Source: CAVSMC01 sp963798655
GTDB taxonomy: Bacteria > Pseudomonadota > Gammaproteobacteria > Burkholderiales > Casimicrobiaceae
Length of the DNA stretch: 64,000 nucleotides
Direction of reading: 5' to 3'
Assembly: GCA_963798655.1 (NCBI GenBank)
Contig: CAWCUH010000003.1
Span: 124,001 to 188,000, forward strand
The position numbers were made by a program, and so were the translations under genes. How positions within the stretch are numbered: position 1 is the first letter of the stretch; the number at the start of each line of letters is the position of its first letter. Positions 49,894 to 59,072 of the stretch are shown here, one piece after another. The notes under the pieces are model-generated. The model was not told where the DNA came from, did not search any database, and was given only the letters and a program-made list of their open reading frames with translations.

Positions 49894-51825
49894 ATGTGCG
49901 GCATCTCCGGCATCTTCAAGCCGTTCGGCGATCCGACCGTCGACGGCGCGCTGCTCGCTCGGATGAACGACGCGCTGCATCACCGCGGACCGGACGCCGG
50001 CGACCTCCACGTCGAGCCGCGCGTGGGCCTCGCGCACCGGCGGCTGTCGATCATCGACGTCGCAACCGGCCAGCAGCCGCTGTGGAACGAGGACCGCTCG
50101 GTCGTCGTCATCTACAACGGCGAGATCTACAACTTCCGCGAGCTCGTGCCTGAGCTCGTCGCGCTGGGTCACCGCTTTCGCACCCGGTCCGATACCGAGG
50201 TCGTCGTCCACGCGTGGGAGTCGTGGGGCGAGGATTGCGTCAAGCGCTTCCGCGGCATGTTCGCGTTCGCGCTGTGGGACCGCAACCGCCAGACGCTGTT
50301 CCTCGCACGCGATCGGCTCGGCGTGAAGCCGCTCTACTATTCGCAGCTCGCGAGCGGAACGGTGCTCTTCGGATCCGAGCTCAAGGCGCTGCTGCAATCG
50401 CCCGAGCTCCCGCGCACGATCGATCCTTCGGCAATCGAGGACTATCTCGCGCTCGGCTACGTGCCGGAGCCCAAGAGCGTGTTCGCCGGCGTGATGAAGC
50501 TCGCGCCGGCGCACACGGTCGCGATCCGCGTCGGCGACCGCACGCTGCCGGCGCAGCGCGAATACTGGGACGTCGTTTTCGCGCCGGACGCGTCGATCAA
50601 CGAATCCGATGCGCTCGACGGGCTCCGCGCACGGCTCGCCGAGTCGGTGAACCTGCGGCTGATCAGCGAAGTGCCGCTCGGTGCGTTCCTGTCGGGCGGC
50701 GTCGATTCGAGCGCCGTCGTCGCGACGATGGCCGGCTTGTCGTCCGAACCGGTGAACACGTGCTCGATCTCGTTCGACGATCCGGCGTTCGACGAGGCCG
50801 CGTTCGCGCAACAGGTCGCCGACCGCTATCGGACGAACCACCGCGTCGAGCGCGTCGCCGCGGACGATTTCGACCTGATCGACCGCCTCGCCGGCATCTA
50901 CGACGAGCCGTACGCCGACAGCTCGGCGATTCCGACGTTTCGCGTCTGCGAGCTCGCGCGGCGCAACGTCACCGTCGCGCTGTCGGGCGACGGCGGCGAC
51001 GAGAGCTTCGGCGGCTACCGCCGCTACCGCTTCCAGATGGCCGAGGAGCGGATGCGCGCGCTGCTGCCGGCCGGCGTGCGGCGGCCGCTGTTCGGTCAGC
51101 TCGGCCGCGTCTATCCGAAGCTCGACTGGGCACCGCGCATGTTCCGCGCGAAGTCGACGCTGCAGTCGCTCGCGCGCGACGCCGTCGACGGCTATTTCCA
51201 CACGATGTCGATCCTGCGCGACGATCTTCGATCGCGCCTCTACAGCGACCCGTTCAAGCGCACGCTCGCGGGCTACCACGCCGGGGAGACATTCCATCGA
51301 CACGCGAAGCGCGCGGAAGGCTTCGAGCCGCTCGCGCTCGTGCAATATCTCGATCTCAAGACCTATCTCGTGGGCGACATCAACACCAAGGTCGATCGCG
51401 CCGCGATGGCGAACTCGCTCGAGGTGCGCGAGCCGCTGATGGACCATCCACTGGTCGAATGGCTCGCGACGCTGCCTCCGACGCTCAAGATCCGTGACGG
51501 CGAAGGCAAGTACCTGCTGAAGAAGGCGATGGAGCCGCTGCTGCCGCGCGAGCTCCTCTACCGGCCGAAGATGGGATTCGCCGTGCCGCTCGCCGGATGG
51601 TTCCGCGGCCCGCTGCGGCGCCGCGTTCGCGACGCGTTGACTGGCGGGCGCCTCGCCGAGACCGGCTGGTTCAACGCGGCGGAGTTGAAGCGGCTCGTCG
51701 ACGCGCATCAGTCGGGCGCGCGCGACTACAGCGCGCCGCTGTGGACGCTGATGATGCTCGATGCGTTCCTGCGCACGGCAGTCGACGCCGGCCGCGAGCC
51801 GGACCGACTCGCAGTCGCGGTGTGA
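49894..51825 (+). CDS. XrtA-locus amidotransferase 1 (asparagine synthase-like)
   Basis: The 643-residue protein has an N-terminal class II glutaminase with Cys2 nucleophile (MCGISGIF) and RLSIID, YNGEIYNF, and GDRLGVKPLYY-type motifs, then the synthetase domain with the PP-loop SGGVDSSAVV near residue 265 and LSGDGGDESFGGYRRYR. The fused enzyme would amidate a carboxylate (uronic acid) of a sugar or a peptide group using glutamine and ATP. It lies between glycosyltransferase genes, ending in a GTGA overlap with the next. Confidence 0.9.
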   Translation: MCGISGIFKPFGDPTVDGALLARMNDALHHRGPDAGDLHVEPRVGLAHRRLSIIDVATGQQPLWNEDRSVVVIYNGEIYNFRELVPELVALGHRFRTRSDTEVVVHAWESWGEDCVKRFRGMFAFALWDRNRQTLFLARDRLGVKPLYYSQLASGTVLFGSELKALLQSPELPRTIDPSAIEDYLALGYVPEPKSVFAGVMKLAPAHTVAIRVGDRTLPAQREYWDVVFAPDASINESDALDGLRARLAESVNLRLISEVPLGAFLSGGVDSSAVVATMAGLSSEPVNTCSISFDDPAFDEAAFAQQVADRYRTNHRVERVAADDFDLIDRLAGIYDEPYADSSAIPTFRVCELARRNVTVALSGDGGDESFGGYRRYRFQMAEERMRALLPAGVRRPLFGQLGRVYPKLDWAPRMFRAKSTLQSLARDAVDGYFHTMSILRDDLRSRLYSDPFKRTLAGYHAGETFHRHAKRAEGFEPLALVQYLDLKTYLVGDINTKVDRAAMANSLEVREPLMDHPLVEWLATLPPTLKIRDGEGKYLLKKAMEPLLPRELLYRPKMGFAVPLAGWFRGPLRRRVRDALTGGRLAETGWFNAAELKRLVDAHQSGARDYSAPLWTLMMLDAFLRTAVDAGREPDRLAVAV

Positions 51826-53057
51826 CGTTGCGGATCCTGCACGTGCTGGACCACTCGGCGCCGGTGCACAGCGGCTACGCGTTTCGCACGCTCGCGATCC
51901 TGCGCGAGCAGCGCGCGCGCGGCTGGCAGACGCTGCAGTTGACGTCGCCGAAGCAGGGGGTGGCGACAAGCCTCGAGGAAAACGTCGACGGCTTCACGTT
52001 TCACCGCACATCCGCGCCGGCGTCGATCGTCGAATCGAGAACGCCGTATGCGCTGGCGCGGCAGATGGCGGCGACCCGCAAGCGAATTTCCGGTTTGATC
52101 CGCTCGCACGCGCCGAACGTCGTCCACGCGCACTCGCCGATCCTCGACGCTTTTCCGGCGTTGTGGGCGGCGCGGCGAGCGGGCGTGCCGGTCGTCTACG
52201 AGGTGCGGGCCTTGTGGGAGGATGCGGCGACCGACCACGGCACGGCGAGCGAGACCGGCGCGCGCTACAAGCTGTCGCGATGGCTCGAAACCGTGGCGGT
52301 GCGCAGCGTGGATCACGTGACGACGATCTGCGAAGGCTTGCGCGGCGAGCTGTCGCAACGCGGAGTCGACGCCGAGCGCATCACCGTCATTCCGAACGCG
52401 GTGGACATCGACGGGTTCACGATGGGACGCGTCGCCGACGAGGCGTTGCGCACGTCGCTCGGTCTGGGCGGCAAGACGGTGCTCGGTTTCGCCGGTTCAT
52501 TCTATGGCTACGAGGGCCTCGATCTGCTGGTCGATGCGTTCGCGCGGCTTGCGGAGACGAACGCCGACCTCGCGCTGCTGCTGCTCGGCGGCGGACCGCA
52601 GGAAGCGGCGCTGCGCGAGCGTGCGGCGCGCCGCGGCGTCGGGGGCCGCATCGTGTTCACCGGGCGCGTGCCGCACGACGACGTCGCTCGCTACTACGAC
52701 CTGATCGACGTGCTCGTCTATCCGCGGCGCTCGATGCGGCTGACCGAGCTTGTCACACCGTTGAAGCCGCTCGAAGCGATGGCGCAAGGCCGGATCGTGC
52801 TCGCGTCGAACGTCGGCGGCCATCGCGAGCTCGTTCGCGACGGCGACACGGGTTTCCTCTTCCCCCCGGGCGATGTCGACGCGCTCGCCAACGCGATCGT
52901 TTCGGTGCTCTCTCGACGCGGCGAATGGCCGCGCGTCGCGGCGAACGGACGGCGCTACGTCGAGGCCGAGCGCAACTGGGCGGCGAGCGTCGCACGGTAT
53001 GAGCACGTGTACGCGAGCGCCGCCGCACGGCGCGAGCGTACGCGTCGAAAAGCGTAG
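51822..53057 (+). CDS. Glycosyltransferase of the XrtA locus (GT4, stp3 type)
   Basis: The 411-residue protein starts (GTG) LRILHVLDHSAPVHSGYAFRTLAIL, the hallmark of the exosortase-A-associated glycosyltransferase family. Donor-binding GFAGSFYGYEGLDLLVDAF and the E-x7-E region YPRRSMRLTELVTPLKPLEAMAQGRIVLASNVGGHREL are intact. The GTG overlaps the preceding stop (GTGA). The C-terminal tail is Arg/Ala-rich. Confidence 0.88.
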   Translation: MTLRILHVLDHSAPVHSGYAFRTLAILREQRARGWQTLQLTSPKQGVATSLEENVDGFTFHRTSAPASIVESRTPYALARQMAATRKRISGLIRSHAPNVVHAHSPILDAFPALWAARRAGVPVVYEVRALWEDAATDHGTASETGARYKLSRWLETVAVRSVDHVTTICEGLRGELSQRGVDAERITVIPNAVDIDGFTMGRVADEALRTSLGLGGKTVLGFAGSFYGYEGLDLLVDAFARLAETNADLALLLLGGGPQEAALRERAARRGVGGRIVFTGRVPHDDVARYYDLIDVLVYPRRSMRLTELVTPLKPLEAMAQGRIVLASNVGGHRELVRDGDTGFLFPPGDVDALANAIVSVLSRRGEWPRVAANGRRYVEAERNWAASVARYEHVYASAAARRERTRRKA

Positions 53058-53068
53058 CGAGCCGGCGC

Positions 53069-55000
53069 ATGTGTGGCATCAACGGTCTGATCGATCTTCG
53101 CGGCGAGGGCATCGACGCGGCACTCGTGTCGCGGATGAGCGATGCGATCGTCCATCGCGGGCCGGACGACAACGGCCTTCACGCCGACGGCGCCTGCGCG
53201 ATCGGCATGCGACGGCTTTCGATCATCGACGTCGACGGCGGCGCACAGCCGCTCGCGAGCGCCGACGGCAAGCTGTGGCTCGTCTGCAACGGCGAGATCT
53301 ACAACTATCGCGAGCTGCGCGCCGAGCTTTCCGCGCGCGGACATGCGTTCGCGACGCGTTCGGACTGCGAGGTGATCCTGCCGCTGTACCGCGAAATGGG
53401 CGACGCGTTCGTCGAGCGGCTGAACGGCATGTTCGGCTTCGCATTGTGGGACGCCGAGCGCCGGCGGCTCGTCGTCGGACGCGATCGCCTGGGCATCAAG
53501 CCGATGTACACGTGGACCGACGGCAGGCGGTTCGCGTTCGCCTCCGAGGCGAAGGCGCTGCTCGCGCTGCCGTGGATCGCGGCGGAGCTCGACGCCGATG
53601 CGGTCGCCGGGTATCTCAACCTCGGTTACGTCCTCGCGCCGCGAACGATCTTCAAGGGCATTCGAAAGCTGCCGCCGGCGACGATCGCCTGCGTCGACGG
53701 CGGCCGCGTGAGCGAGCACCGGTACTGGCGCATCGGCGGTCGCATCGACAAGAGCCGCAGCGCGACGGAATGGGCCGAGCGCGTGCGCGACGGCATCGAG
53801 CGATCCGTCCGCATGCAGATGGTCGCCGACGTGCCGATCGGCGCGTTCCTTTCCGGCGGCATCGATTCGAGCGCCGTCGTCGGCATGATGTCGAGGCACA
53901 GCAGCGGCCCGGTGAAGACCTATTCGATCGGCTTCGACGGCAGCGTCGCCGACGACTACTACAACGAGCTGCCGTATGCACGCACGATCGCGCAGCGCTT
54001 CGCAACCGATCATCGCGAGATCGTCGTGAAGCCCGACGTCGTCTCGCTGCTGCCCCTGCTGACATGGCACCTGGACGAGCCGATCGCCGACACCGCGTTC
54101 ATCACGACGTATCTCGTGTCGAAATTCGCGCGGCAGGACGTCACCGTGATCCTGTCCGGTGTGGGCGGCGACGAGATCCTCGGCGGCTATCGTCGCTACC
54201 TCGGCGACCACTTTTCGCAGCGCTTCGCGGCGCTGCCGGCGTGGGCGCGCGCGCTCGCGATCCGTGCCGGCCGTCGACTTCCGGCCGATCGCCATTCGCC
54301 GCTGCTGAATCTCGCGCGCTACGCGAAGGCGTTCCTCGCGTCCGCCGAGCTGTCGCCGCAGGCGCGCTACAGCGCGTACCTGCAGGTCTTCGGCCAAGAC
54401 GAGATCGCGTCGCTGATGAGCCATCCCGCCGCTTGCGACGATGCGATCGTCGCCGCGTTCGCCGGCGCGGACAGCGACGACGCGTTGAACCGGATGCTCG
54501 TCGTCGACGCGGACACGCAGCTTCCCGACGATCTCCTCGCGCTCACCGACCGGATGACGATGGCGACGTCGCTCGAATGCCGCGTGCCGCTGCTCGATCA
54601 CGAGCTGGTCGAGCTCACCGCGGCGATTCCCGCCGACGTGAAGATCGCGAACGGCGAGCTGAAGCACGTGATGAAGCGCGCGCTCGTCGACCTGCTGCCG
54701 CCGGACATACTGAATCGGCGCAAGCGCGGCTTCGGCACGCCGATGGGTGCCTGGTTGAAGCGCGATCTCGCGCCGATGTTGCGCGCGCTGCTGTCGCCGT
54801 CGACGATCGCCGCGCGCGGTCTGTTTCGCTCCGGCCCCGTGCAGAAGCTGATCGCCGATCACGATGCGAATCGTGTCGACGGCACCGAGCGGCTGCTCGC
54901 GTTGATGAACCTCGAGATCTGGAACCGCGTCTATGTCGACCGCAGGCGGCCCGACGACGTCGCGGCGGAGCTCGCGGAGCTCACGAAGCTCGCCGCATGA
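53069..55000 (+). CDS. Asparagine synthase-like amidotransferase 2 of the XrtA locus
   Basis: The 643-residue protein has Cys2 in MCGINGLID and RRLSIIDVDGG, CNGEIYNYRELR in the glutaminase half, then the ATP PP-loop SGGIDSSAVV near residue 265 and LSGVGGDEILGGYRRY. The same length as amidotransferase 1 but clearly a different paralog, with VGGDE rather than DGGDE in the second nucleotide loop. It may amidate another site of the same polymer. It ends in ATGA overlap with the next glycosyltransferase. Confidence 0.88.
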   Translation: MCGINGLIDLRGEGIDAALVSRMSDAIVHRGPDDNGLHADGACAIGMRRLSIIDVDGGAQPLASADGKLWLVCNGEIYNYRELRAELSARGHAFATRSDCEVILPLYREMGDAFVERLNGMFGFALWDAERRRLVVGRDRLGIKPMYTWTDGRRFAFASEAKALLALPWIAAELDADAVAGYLNLGYVLAPRTIFKGIRKLPPATIACVDGGRVSEHRYWRIGGRIDKSRSATEWAERVRDGIERSVRMQMVADVPIGAFLSGGIDSSAVVGMMSRHSSGPVKTYSIGFDGSVADDYYNELPYARTIAQRFATDHREIVVKPDVVSLLPLLTWHLDEPIADTAFITTYLVSKFARQDVTVILSGVGGDEILGGYRRYLGDHFSQRFAALPAWARALAIRAGRRLPADRHSPLLNLARYAKAFLASAELSPQARYSAYLQVFGQDEIASLMSHPAACDDAIVAAFAGADSDDALNRMLVVDADTQLPDDLLALTDRMTMATSLECRVPLLDHELVELTAAIPADVKIANGELKHVMKRALVDLLPPDILNRRKRGFGTPMGAWLKRDLAPMLRALLSPSTIAARGLFRSGPVQKLIADHDANRVDGTERLLALMNLEIWNRVYVDRRRPDDVAAELAELTKLAA

Positions 55001-56223
55001 ACATCCTCTACCTGTGCCACCGGTTCCCGTATCCGCCGAAGCGCGGCGGCAAGATCCGTCCGTTCAACATGATCCGTCACCTGAGCGAGCAGCATCGCGT
55101 CACCGTGTGCTCGCTCGCCCGCTCCGACCAGGAAGCGGCCGAAGCGCAGGGGATCGCGCCGCACTGCGCGCGCTTTTTCGTGCATACGGTGCGCGAGCCG
55201 CTGCAGGCGCTGCGGATGGTCGCCCGGCTGCCGACGCTCTCGCCGTCGTCGGTCGGCTACTTCCGCTCGTCGGCGATGGCGCGGCGGATCGACTCGCTGC
55301 TCGCGACCGAAGCGTTCGACCTGATCTTCGTTCATTGCTCGTCGGTCGCACCGTACGTCGCGCATCACGCTGGCACGCCGAAGATCATGGACTTCGGCGA
55401 CATGGACTCGCAGAAGTGGATCGAGTACGCGCGCTACAAGCCATTCCCGCTCTCGCTCGGCTATCGGCTCGAAGGCGCGAAGATGGCCGCGCTCGAAAAG
55501 CGGCTCGCACGCCGTTTCGACGTCTGCACGGCGACGACGCGCGCCGAATGGCAGACGCTGGAAAGCTACGGCACCGGCGCTTCGACCGACTGGTTTCCGA
55601 ACGGCGTCGACAGCGACTATTTCACGCCGGGCGGCGAGCCGTACGACGCGGACACGATCTCGTTCATCGGGCGCATGGATTACTACCCGAACCAGGAGTG
55701 CATGTTCGACTTCTGCGCGAACACGCTGCCGCGGTTGCGGGCGCGGCGTCCGCAGTTGAAGCTCGTCATCGTCGGCGCCGATCCGTCGCCGGCGGTGCGC
55801 AAGCTCGGCGACATGGCGGGCGTCACGGTGACGGGCTCGGTGCCCGACGTGCGGCCGTACGTCCGCCGCTCCGCGCTGATGGTCGCGCCGCTCAACATCG
55901 CACGCGGCACGCAGAACAAGATTCTCGAGGCAATGGCGCTCGGCGTCCCGGTCGTGACGAGCGCGATCGCGGCCGGCGGCGTCGACGCGCTCGACGGCGA
56001 GCACATGATCGTCGCGCGCACGCCAGCCGAGTACGAGGCGGCAATCCTTCGCATCATGGACAATCGCGGCGAGCGCGAAAGGCTTGCGCGCGCCGGCCGC
56101 GAGCGGATGCTGTCGCATCATGCGTGGCCGAGCTCGATGCGCCGACTCGACGCAATCATCGAGCGCTGCATCGGCGATTACCCGCGCGGTCGCAGCGCCC
56201 GCCTCGCCGCGCAGGCGAACTGA
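54997..56223 (+). CDS. Glycosyltransferase of the XrtA locus (GT4, stp1 type)
   Basis: The 408-residue protein starts MNILYLCHRFPYPPKRGGKIRPFNMIRHL and has DFGDMDSQKWIEYA, TISFIGRMDYYPN and APLNIARGTQNKILEAMALGVPVVTSAIAAGG, typical of the exosortase-associated TIGR sugar transferase family with GT4 fold. It would add another sugar. The start overlaps the previous stop by four bases. Confidence 0.88.
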   Translation: MNILYLCHRFPYPPKRGGKIRPFNMIRHLSEQHRVTVCSLARSDQEAAEAQGIAPHCARFFVHTVREPLQALRMVARLPTLSPSSVGYFRSSAMARRIDSLLATEAFDLIFVHCSSVAPYVAHHAGTPKIMDFGDMDSQKWIEYARYKPFPLSLGYRLEGAKMAALEKRLARRFDVCTATTRAEWQTLESYGTGASTDWFPNGVDSDYFTPGGEPYDADTISFIGRMDYYPNQECMFDFCANTLPRLRARRPQLKLVIVGADPSPAVRKLGDMAGVTVTGSVPDVRPYVRRSALMVAPLNIARGTQNKILEAMALGVPVVTSAIAAGGVDALDGEHMIVARTPAEYEAAILRIMDNRGERERLARAGRERMLSHHAWPSSMRRLDAIIERCIGDYPRGRSARLAAQAN

Positions 56224-56246
56224 ACGAAACAAAACGAAAGGATTCG

Positions 56247-57563
56247 ATGAACATCAGCATCTTCGGTCTCGGCTACGTCGGCGCGGTGTCGCTCGCCTGT
56301 CTCGCGCGCGACGGCCACCGCGTCGTCGGCGTCGACATCGAGCCGGCGAAGCTCGCGCTGATTCGCGAGGGGCGCACGCCGGTCGTCGAGGAGGGCATGG
56401 TCGAGCTGGTCGGCGAGGTCGCGCGATCCGGACGCGTGACGGTTACAGCCGATGTCGCCCGCGCGATCGCGGAGAGCGAGATTTCGCTCGTTTGCGTCGG
56501 CACGCCGTCGGCGCCGAACGGAAGCCAGGACCAGGGCGCGATGCTGCGGCTCGCCGCCGACGTCGGCCGCGCGCTGCGCGACAAGAAGGAGGCGCACGTC
56601 GTCGTATTCCGCTCGACGCTCGTGCCCGGAACGGTCGAGGACGTACTGCGGCCGATCGTCGAGCGCGAGTCGGGCAAGCGCGACGGCGTCGATTTTCACC
56701 TGTGCTTCCAGCCGGAATTCCTGCGTGAGGGCTCGTCGATCCGCGACTACGACAAGCCGCCGTTCACCATCGTCGGCGCGAATCACGACGGGCCCGTCGA
56801 AGTGTTGCGCCGCCTCTTCGGCCACCTTCCCTGCGAGTTCATCGCGACGTCGGTTCGCTCCGCGGAGATGGTCAAGTACTGCTGCAACAACTTCCACGCG
56901 CTGAAGATCACGTTCGCGAACGAAACGGCGCGCCTGTGCGAAGCGCTCGGCGTCGACGCGTTCGAGGTGATGTCGCTCGTGTGCAAGGACCGGCAGCTCA
57001 ACATCTCGCCCGCGTACCTGAAGCCCGGCTTCGCGTTCGGCGGGTCGTGCCTGCCGAAGGACTTGCGAGCGACGATGTACCTCGCGAAGACGCGCGACGT
57101 CGAGATGCCGATGCACGCCGGCATCCTGCCGTCGAACCGCGACCATCTGCAGCACGCGATCGACAAGATTCTTGCGTCCGGAAAGCGCCGCATCGGGCTC
57201 GTGGGGCTTTCGTTCAAGACGGGCACCGACGACCTGCGCGAGAGCCCGCTGGTGATCCTCGCCGAGCATTGCATCGGCAAGGGCCTGTCGGTGCTCGTGT
57301 ACGATCCGGAAGTGCATCTTTCGAACCTGCTCGGCGCCAATCGCCGCTTCATCGAGGAGCGCGTACCGCACCTCGGCCAGCTGCTGAAGAGCGAGCTTGT
57401 CGACGTGATCGCCGGATCCGACCTGATCGTCGTCGGATTGCACGACCAGCGCGTGTTCGACACGCTCGCCGCGCATGTACGGGCAGGGCAGATCGTGCTC
57501 GACGTGGTTGGCATGACCGACCCCGATGCGCTGCGCGGCGAGTATCACGGACTGTGCTGGTAG
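56247..57563 (+). CDS. GDP-mannose 6-dehydrogenase / UDP-glucose dehydrogenase family enzyme
   Basis: The 438-residue enzyme has the NAD-binding MNISIFGLGYVGAVSLACLA, the central FQPEFLREGSSIRDYDKPPFTIVG, and the active-site Cys268 in GGSCLPKD, the same residue number as in the algD-type GDP-mannose dehydrogenase; LVGLSFKTGTDDLRESP follows. It oxidises the C6 of a nucleotide sugar to a uronic acid. AlgD-like features favour GDP-mannose, though specificity cannot be certain. The start is preceded by GAAAGGA. A decayed partial copy lies at 60690-61026. Confidence 0.87.
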   Translation: MNISIFGLGYVGAVSLACLARDGHRVVGVDIEPAKLALIREGRTPVVEEGMVELVGEVARSGRVTVTADVARAIAESEISLVCVGTPSAPNGSQDQGAMLRLAADVGRALRDKKEAHVVVFRSTLVPGTVEDVLRPIVERESGKRDGVDFHLCFQPEFLREGSSIRDYDKPPFTIVGANHDGPVEVLRRLFGHLPCEFIATSVRSAEMVKYCCNNFHALKITFANETARLCEALGVDAFEVMSLVCKDRQLNISPAYLKPGFAFGGSCLPKDLRATMYLAKTRDVEMPMHAGILPSNRDHLQHAIDKILASGKRRIGLVGLSFKTGTDDLRESPLVILAEHCIGKGLSVLVYDPEVHLSNLLGANRRFIEERVPHLGQLLKSELVDVIAGSDLIVVGLHDQRVFDTLAAHVRAGQIVLDVVGMTDPDALRGEYHGLCW

Positions 57564-57568
57564 GCGGC

Positions 57569-57898
57569 ATGCGCGTCACAGTGGAGCTCAACTCCGCGAG
57601 GCCTGTTGCGTCGGCAGCCTGCCTCGTTGGTTTGACGCTTCCGTTGCCGCAGGCTGTTCGCGTACAAAGCGCCATCGTCGTCAGCGCGATCAAGCGCCGT
57701 TGGGCTCAGTTCGCTCATCGTGTCGGAAGCGCGCTTGGATTTCTGTCCCGATTCGTTGTCTTCGCAACGCCGGACGACGAATTCGAGAGCGCGAGAATGG
57801 AGAGCCTGCGACGCCGCGTCGTGGCAGCGCCTGCCGTGTGCGTCACTCCTGGCCTATCGTTTGTCATTCTGCCGGTCATCGAACATGGGCGTCGCTGA
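57569..57898 (+). pseudogene. Truncated reading frame resembling the start of the transglutaminase-like gene
   Basis: The 109-codon frame starts MRVTVELNSARPVAS, six bases after the dehydrogenase stop in a TAGGCGGCATGCG context. The intact transglutaminase-like gene at 61032 starts MRVAVALNAAALAL in a TAGACGGCATGCG context after the dehydrogenase copy. The similarity is limited to the first dozen residues. The rest (VVVSAIKRRWAQFAHRVG and so on) is unrelated to the intact gene and resembles no known family. It is probably a remnant left by the duplication. Confidence 0.35.
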
Positions 57899-58907
57899 CC
57901 GGCTCGCGCCGAGCGATGGCGGTCGCCAAGCGCGGCGTGCCCAAGCGTGGATGCGACACGTCTTGGACGTGTTGTCTCCGGGAGGCGCTCGGGGGCGGCT
58001 GAGCATTCTAATTTTTCACCGCGTGCACGCTCAGCCCGACGCGCTGTACCCGAACGTGTTGGACGCGGCGGCGTTCTTGGAACGAATGCTTTGGGTCAAG
58101 ACCTGGTTCAACGTACTGCCGTTGGACGAAGGTATTTCACATCTACAGCGGCGGTCCTTGCCGGCCCGTGCAATGGCCATCACATTCGATGATGGATATG
58201 CCGACAATGCGACTGTGGCGATGCCGATTTTGCGGCGACTGGGTCTTCCAGCGACGTTCTTCGTCGCCACGGGATTTCTGAATGGTGGCCGCATGTGGAA
58301 CGACAGCGTCATTGAAGCAGTCCGCGCGGCGCCTGGCCCGGAGCTCAATTTGTCATCTCTCGGTCTGGACGCATATCGCATAGGGAGCTTGGATGAGCGG
58401 CGAAGCGCCATATCGGTCATCTTGTCGAGGCTCAAGTACCTGCCTGGCGCAAAACGGCAGGAGCTAGCGGATGCAATCGCCGCATCGTCACCGGCTGCGC
58501 CGGTCGATCTGATGATGACGACCGAGCAGCTGCAAGCAATTGCCGCTGCAGGCATGGACATTGGTGCGCACACCGTGACGCATCCGATCCTGTTACGGAT
58601 TGACGAGGCTGCGGCGAGACGCGAAATGGCAGACGGCCGCGATACACTCGCTGCGATTGTCCGGCAGGCGATCCGCGTATTCGCGTACCCGAACGGAAGA
58701 CCGGGCGTCGATTACGGGCCAAGCCACGTCGACATGGTGCGCGGGCTGGGGTTCCTTGGCGCCGTTACCACTGTCGTTGGCGCTGCTCGGGTCGGCGATT
58801 CGGCTTACGAATTGCCTCGCTTTACTCCTTGGGGGCGTACACCCGGTTTGTGGGCGTTCCGCTTCGCACGCGGCTTGTCGAGACGGGTGGCACTTGCTGC
58901 GGCATGA
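57885..58907 (+). CDS. Polysaccharide deacetylase in a low-GC insert
   Basis: The 340-residue NodB-type protein has LSILIFHRVH, AITFDDGYADNATVAMPIL (motif 1, metal Asp), IGAHTVTHPILL (motif 2, metal His) and FAYPNGRPG (motif 3). A Gly/Arg-rich first 40 residues precede the domain; ATG 57951 is a possible shorter start. Codon use is less GC-biased than in the flanking genes (some lines are near 55-60 percent GC against 65-70 percent), as expected of acquired DNA. It probably modifies the acceptor or polymer together with the next gene. Confidence 0.82.
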   Translation: MGVADRLAPSDGGRQARRAQAWMRHVLDVLSPGGARGRLSILIFHRVHAQPDALYPNVLDAAAFLERMLWVKTWFNVLPLDEGISHLQRRSLPARAMAITFDDGYADNATVAMPILRRLGLPATFFVATGFLNGGRMWNDSVIEAVRAAPGPELNLSSLGLDAYRIGSLDERRSAISVILSRLKYLPGAKRQELADAIAASSPAAPVDLMMTTEQLQAIAAAGMDIGAHTVTHPILLRIDEAAARREMADGRDTLAAIVRQAIRVFAYPNGRPGVDYGPSHVDMVRGLGFLGAVTTVVGAARVGDSAYELPRFTPWGRTPGLWAFRFARGLSRRVALAAA

Positions 58908-59072
58908 TCGCCGCAGTGATGTCGACAGACGTCGGTCCTCGTTGCGCCAACGCGGATTGGAGACGGCGCGACGCCATGTGTGGGCGAGAGGGCACGACGA
59001 GCTTGTTTGGGGCGTGCGTGGCGGCCGGCTCCACGAATCATTCACGCAGCGACCGGCAACACGCACCGTTCA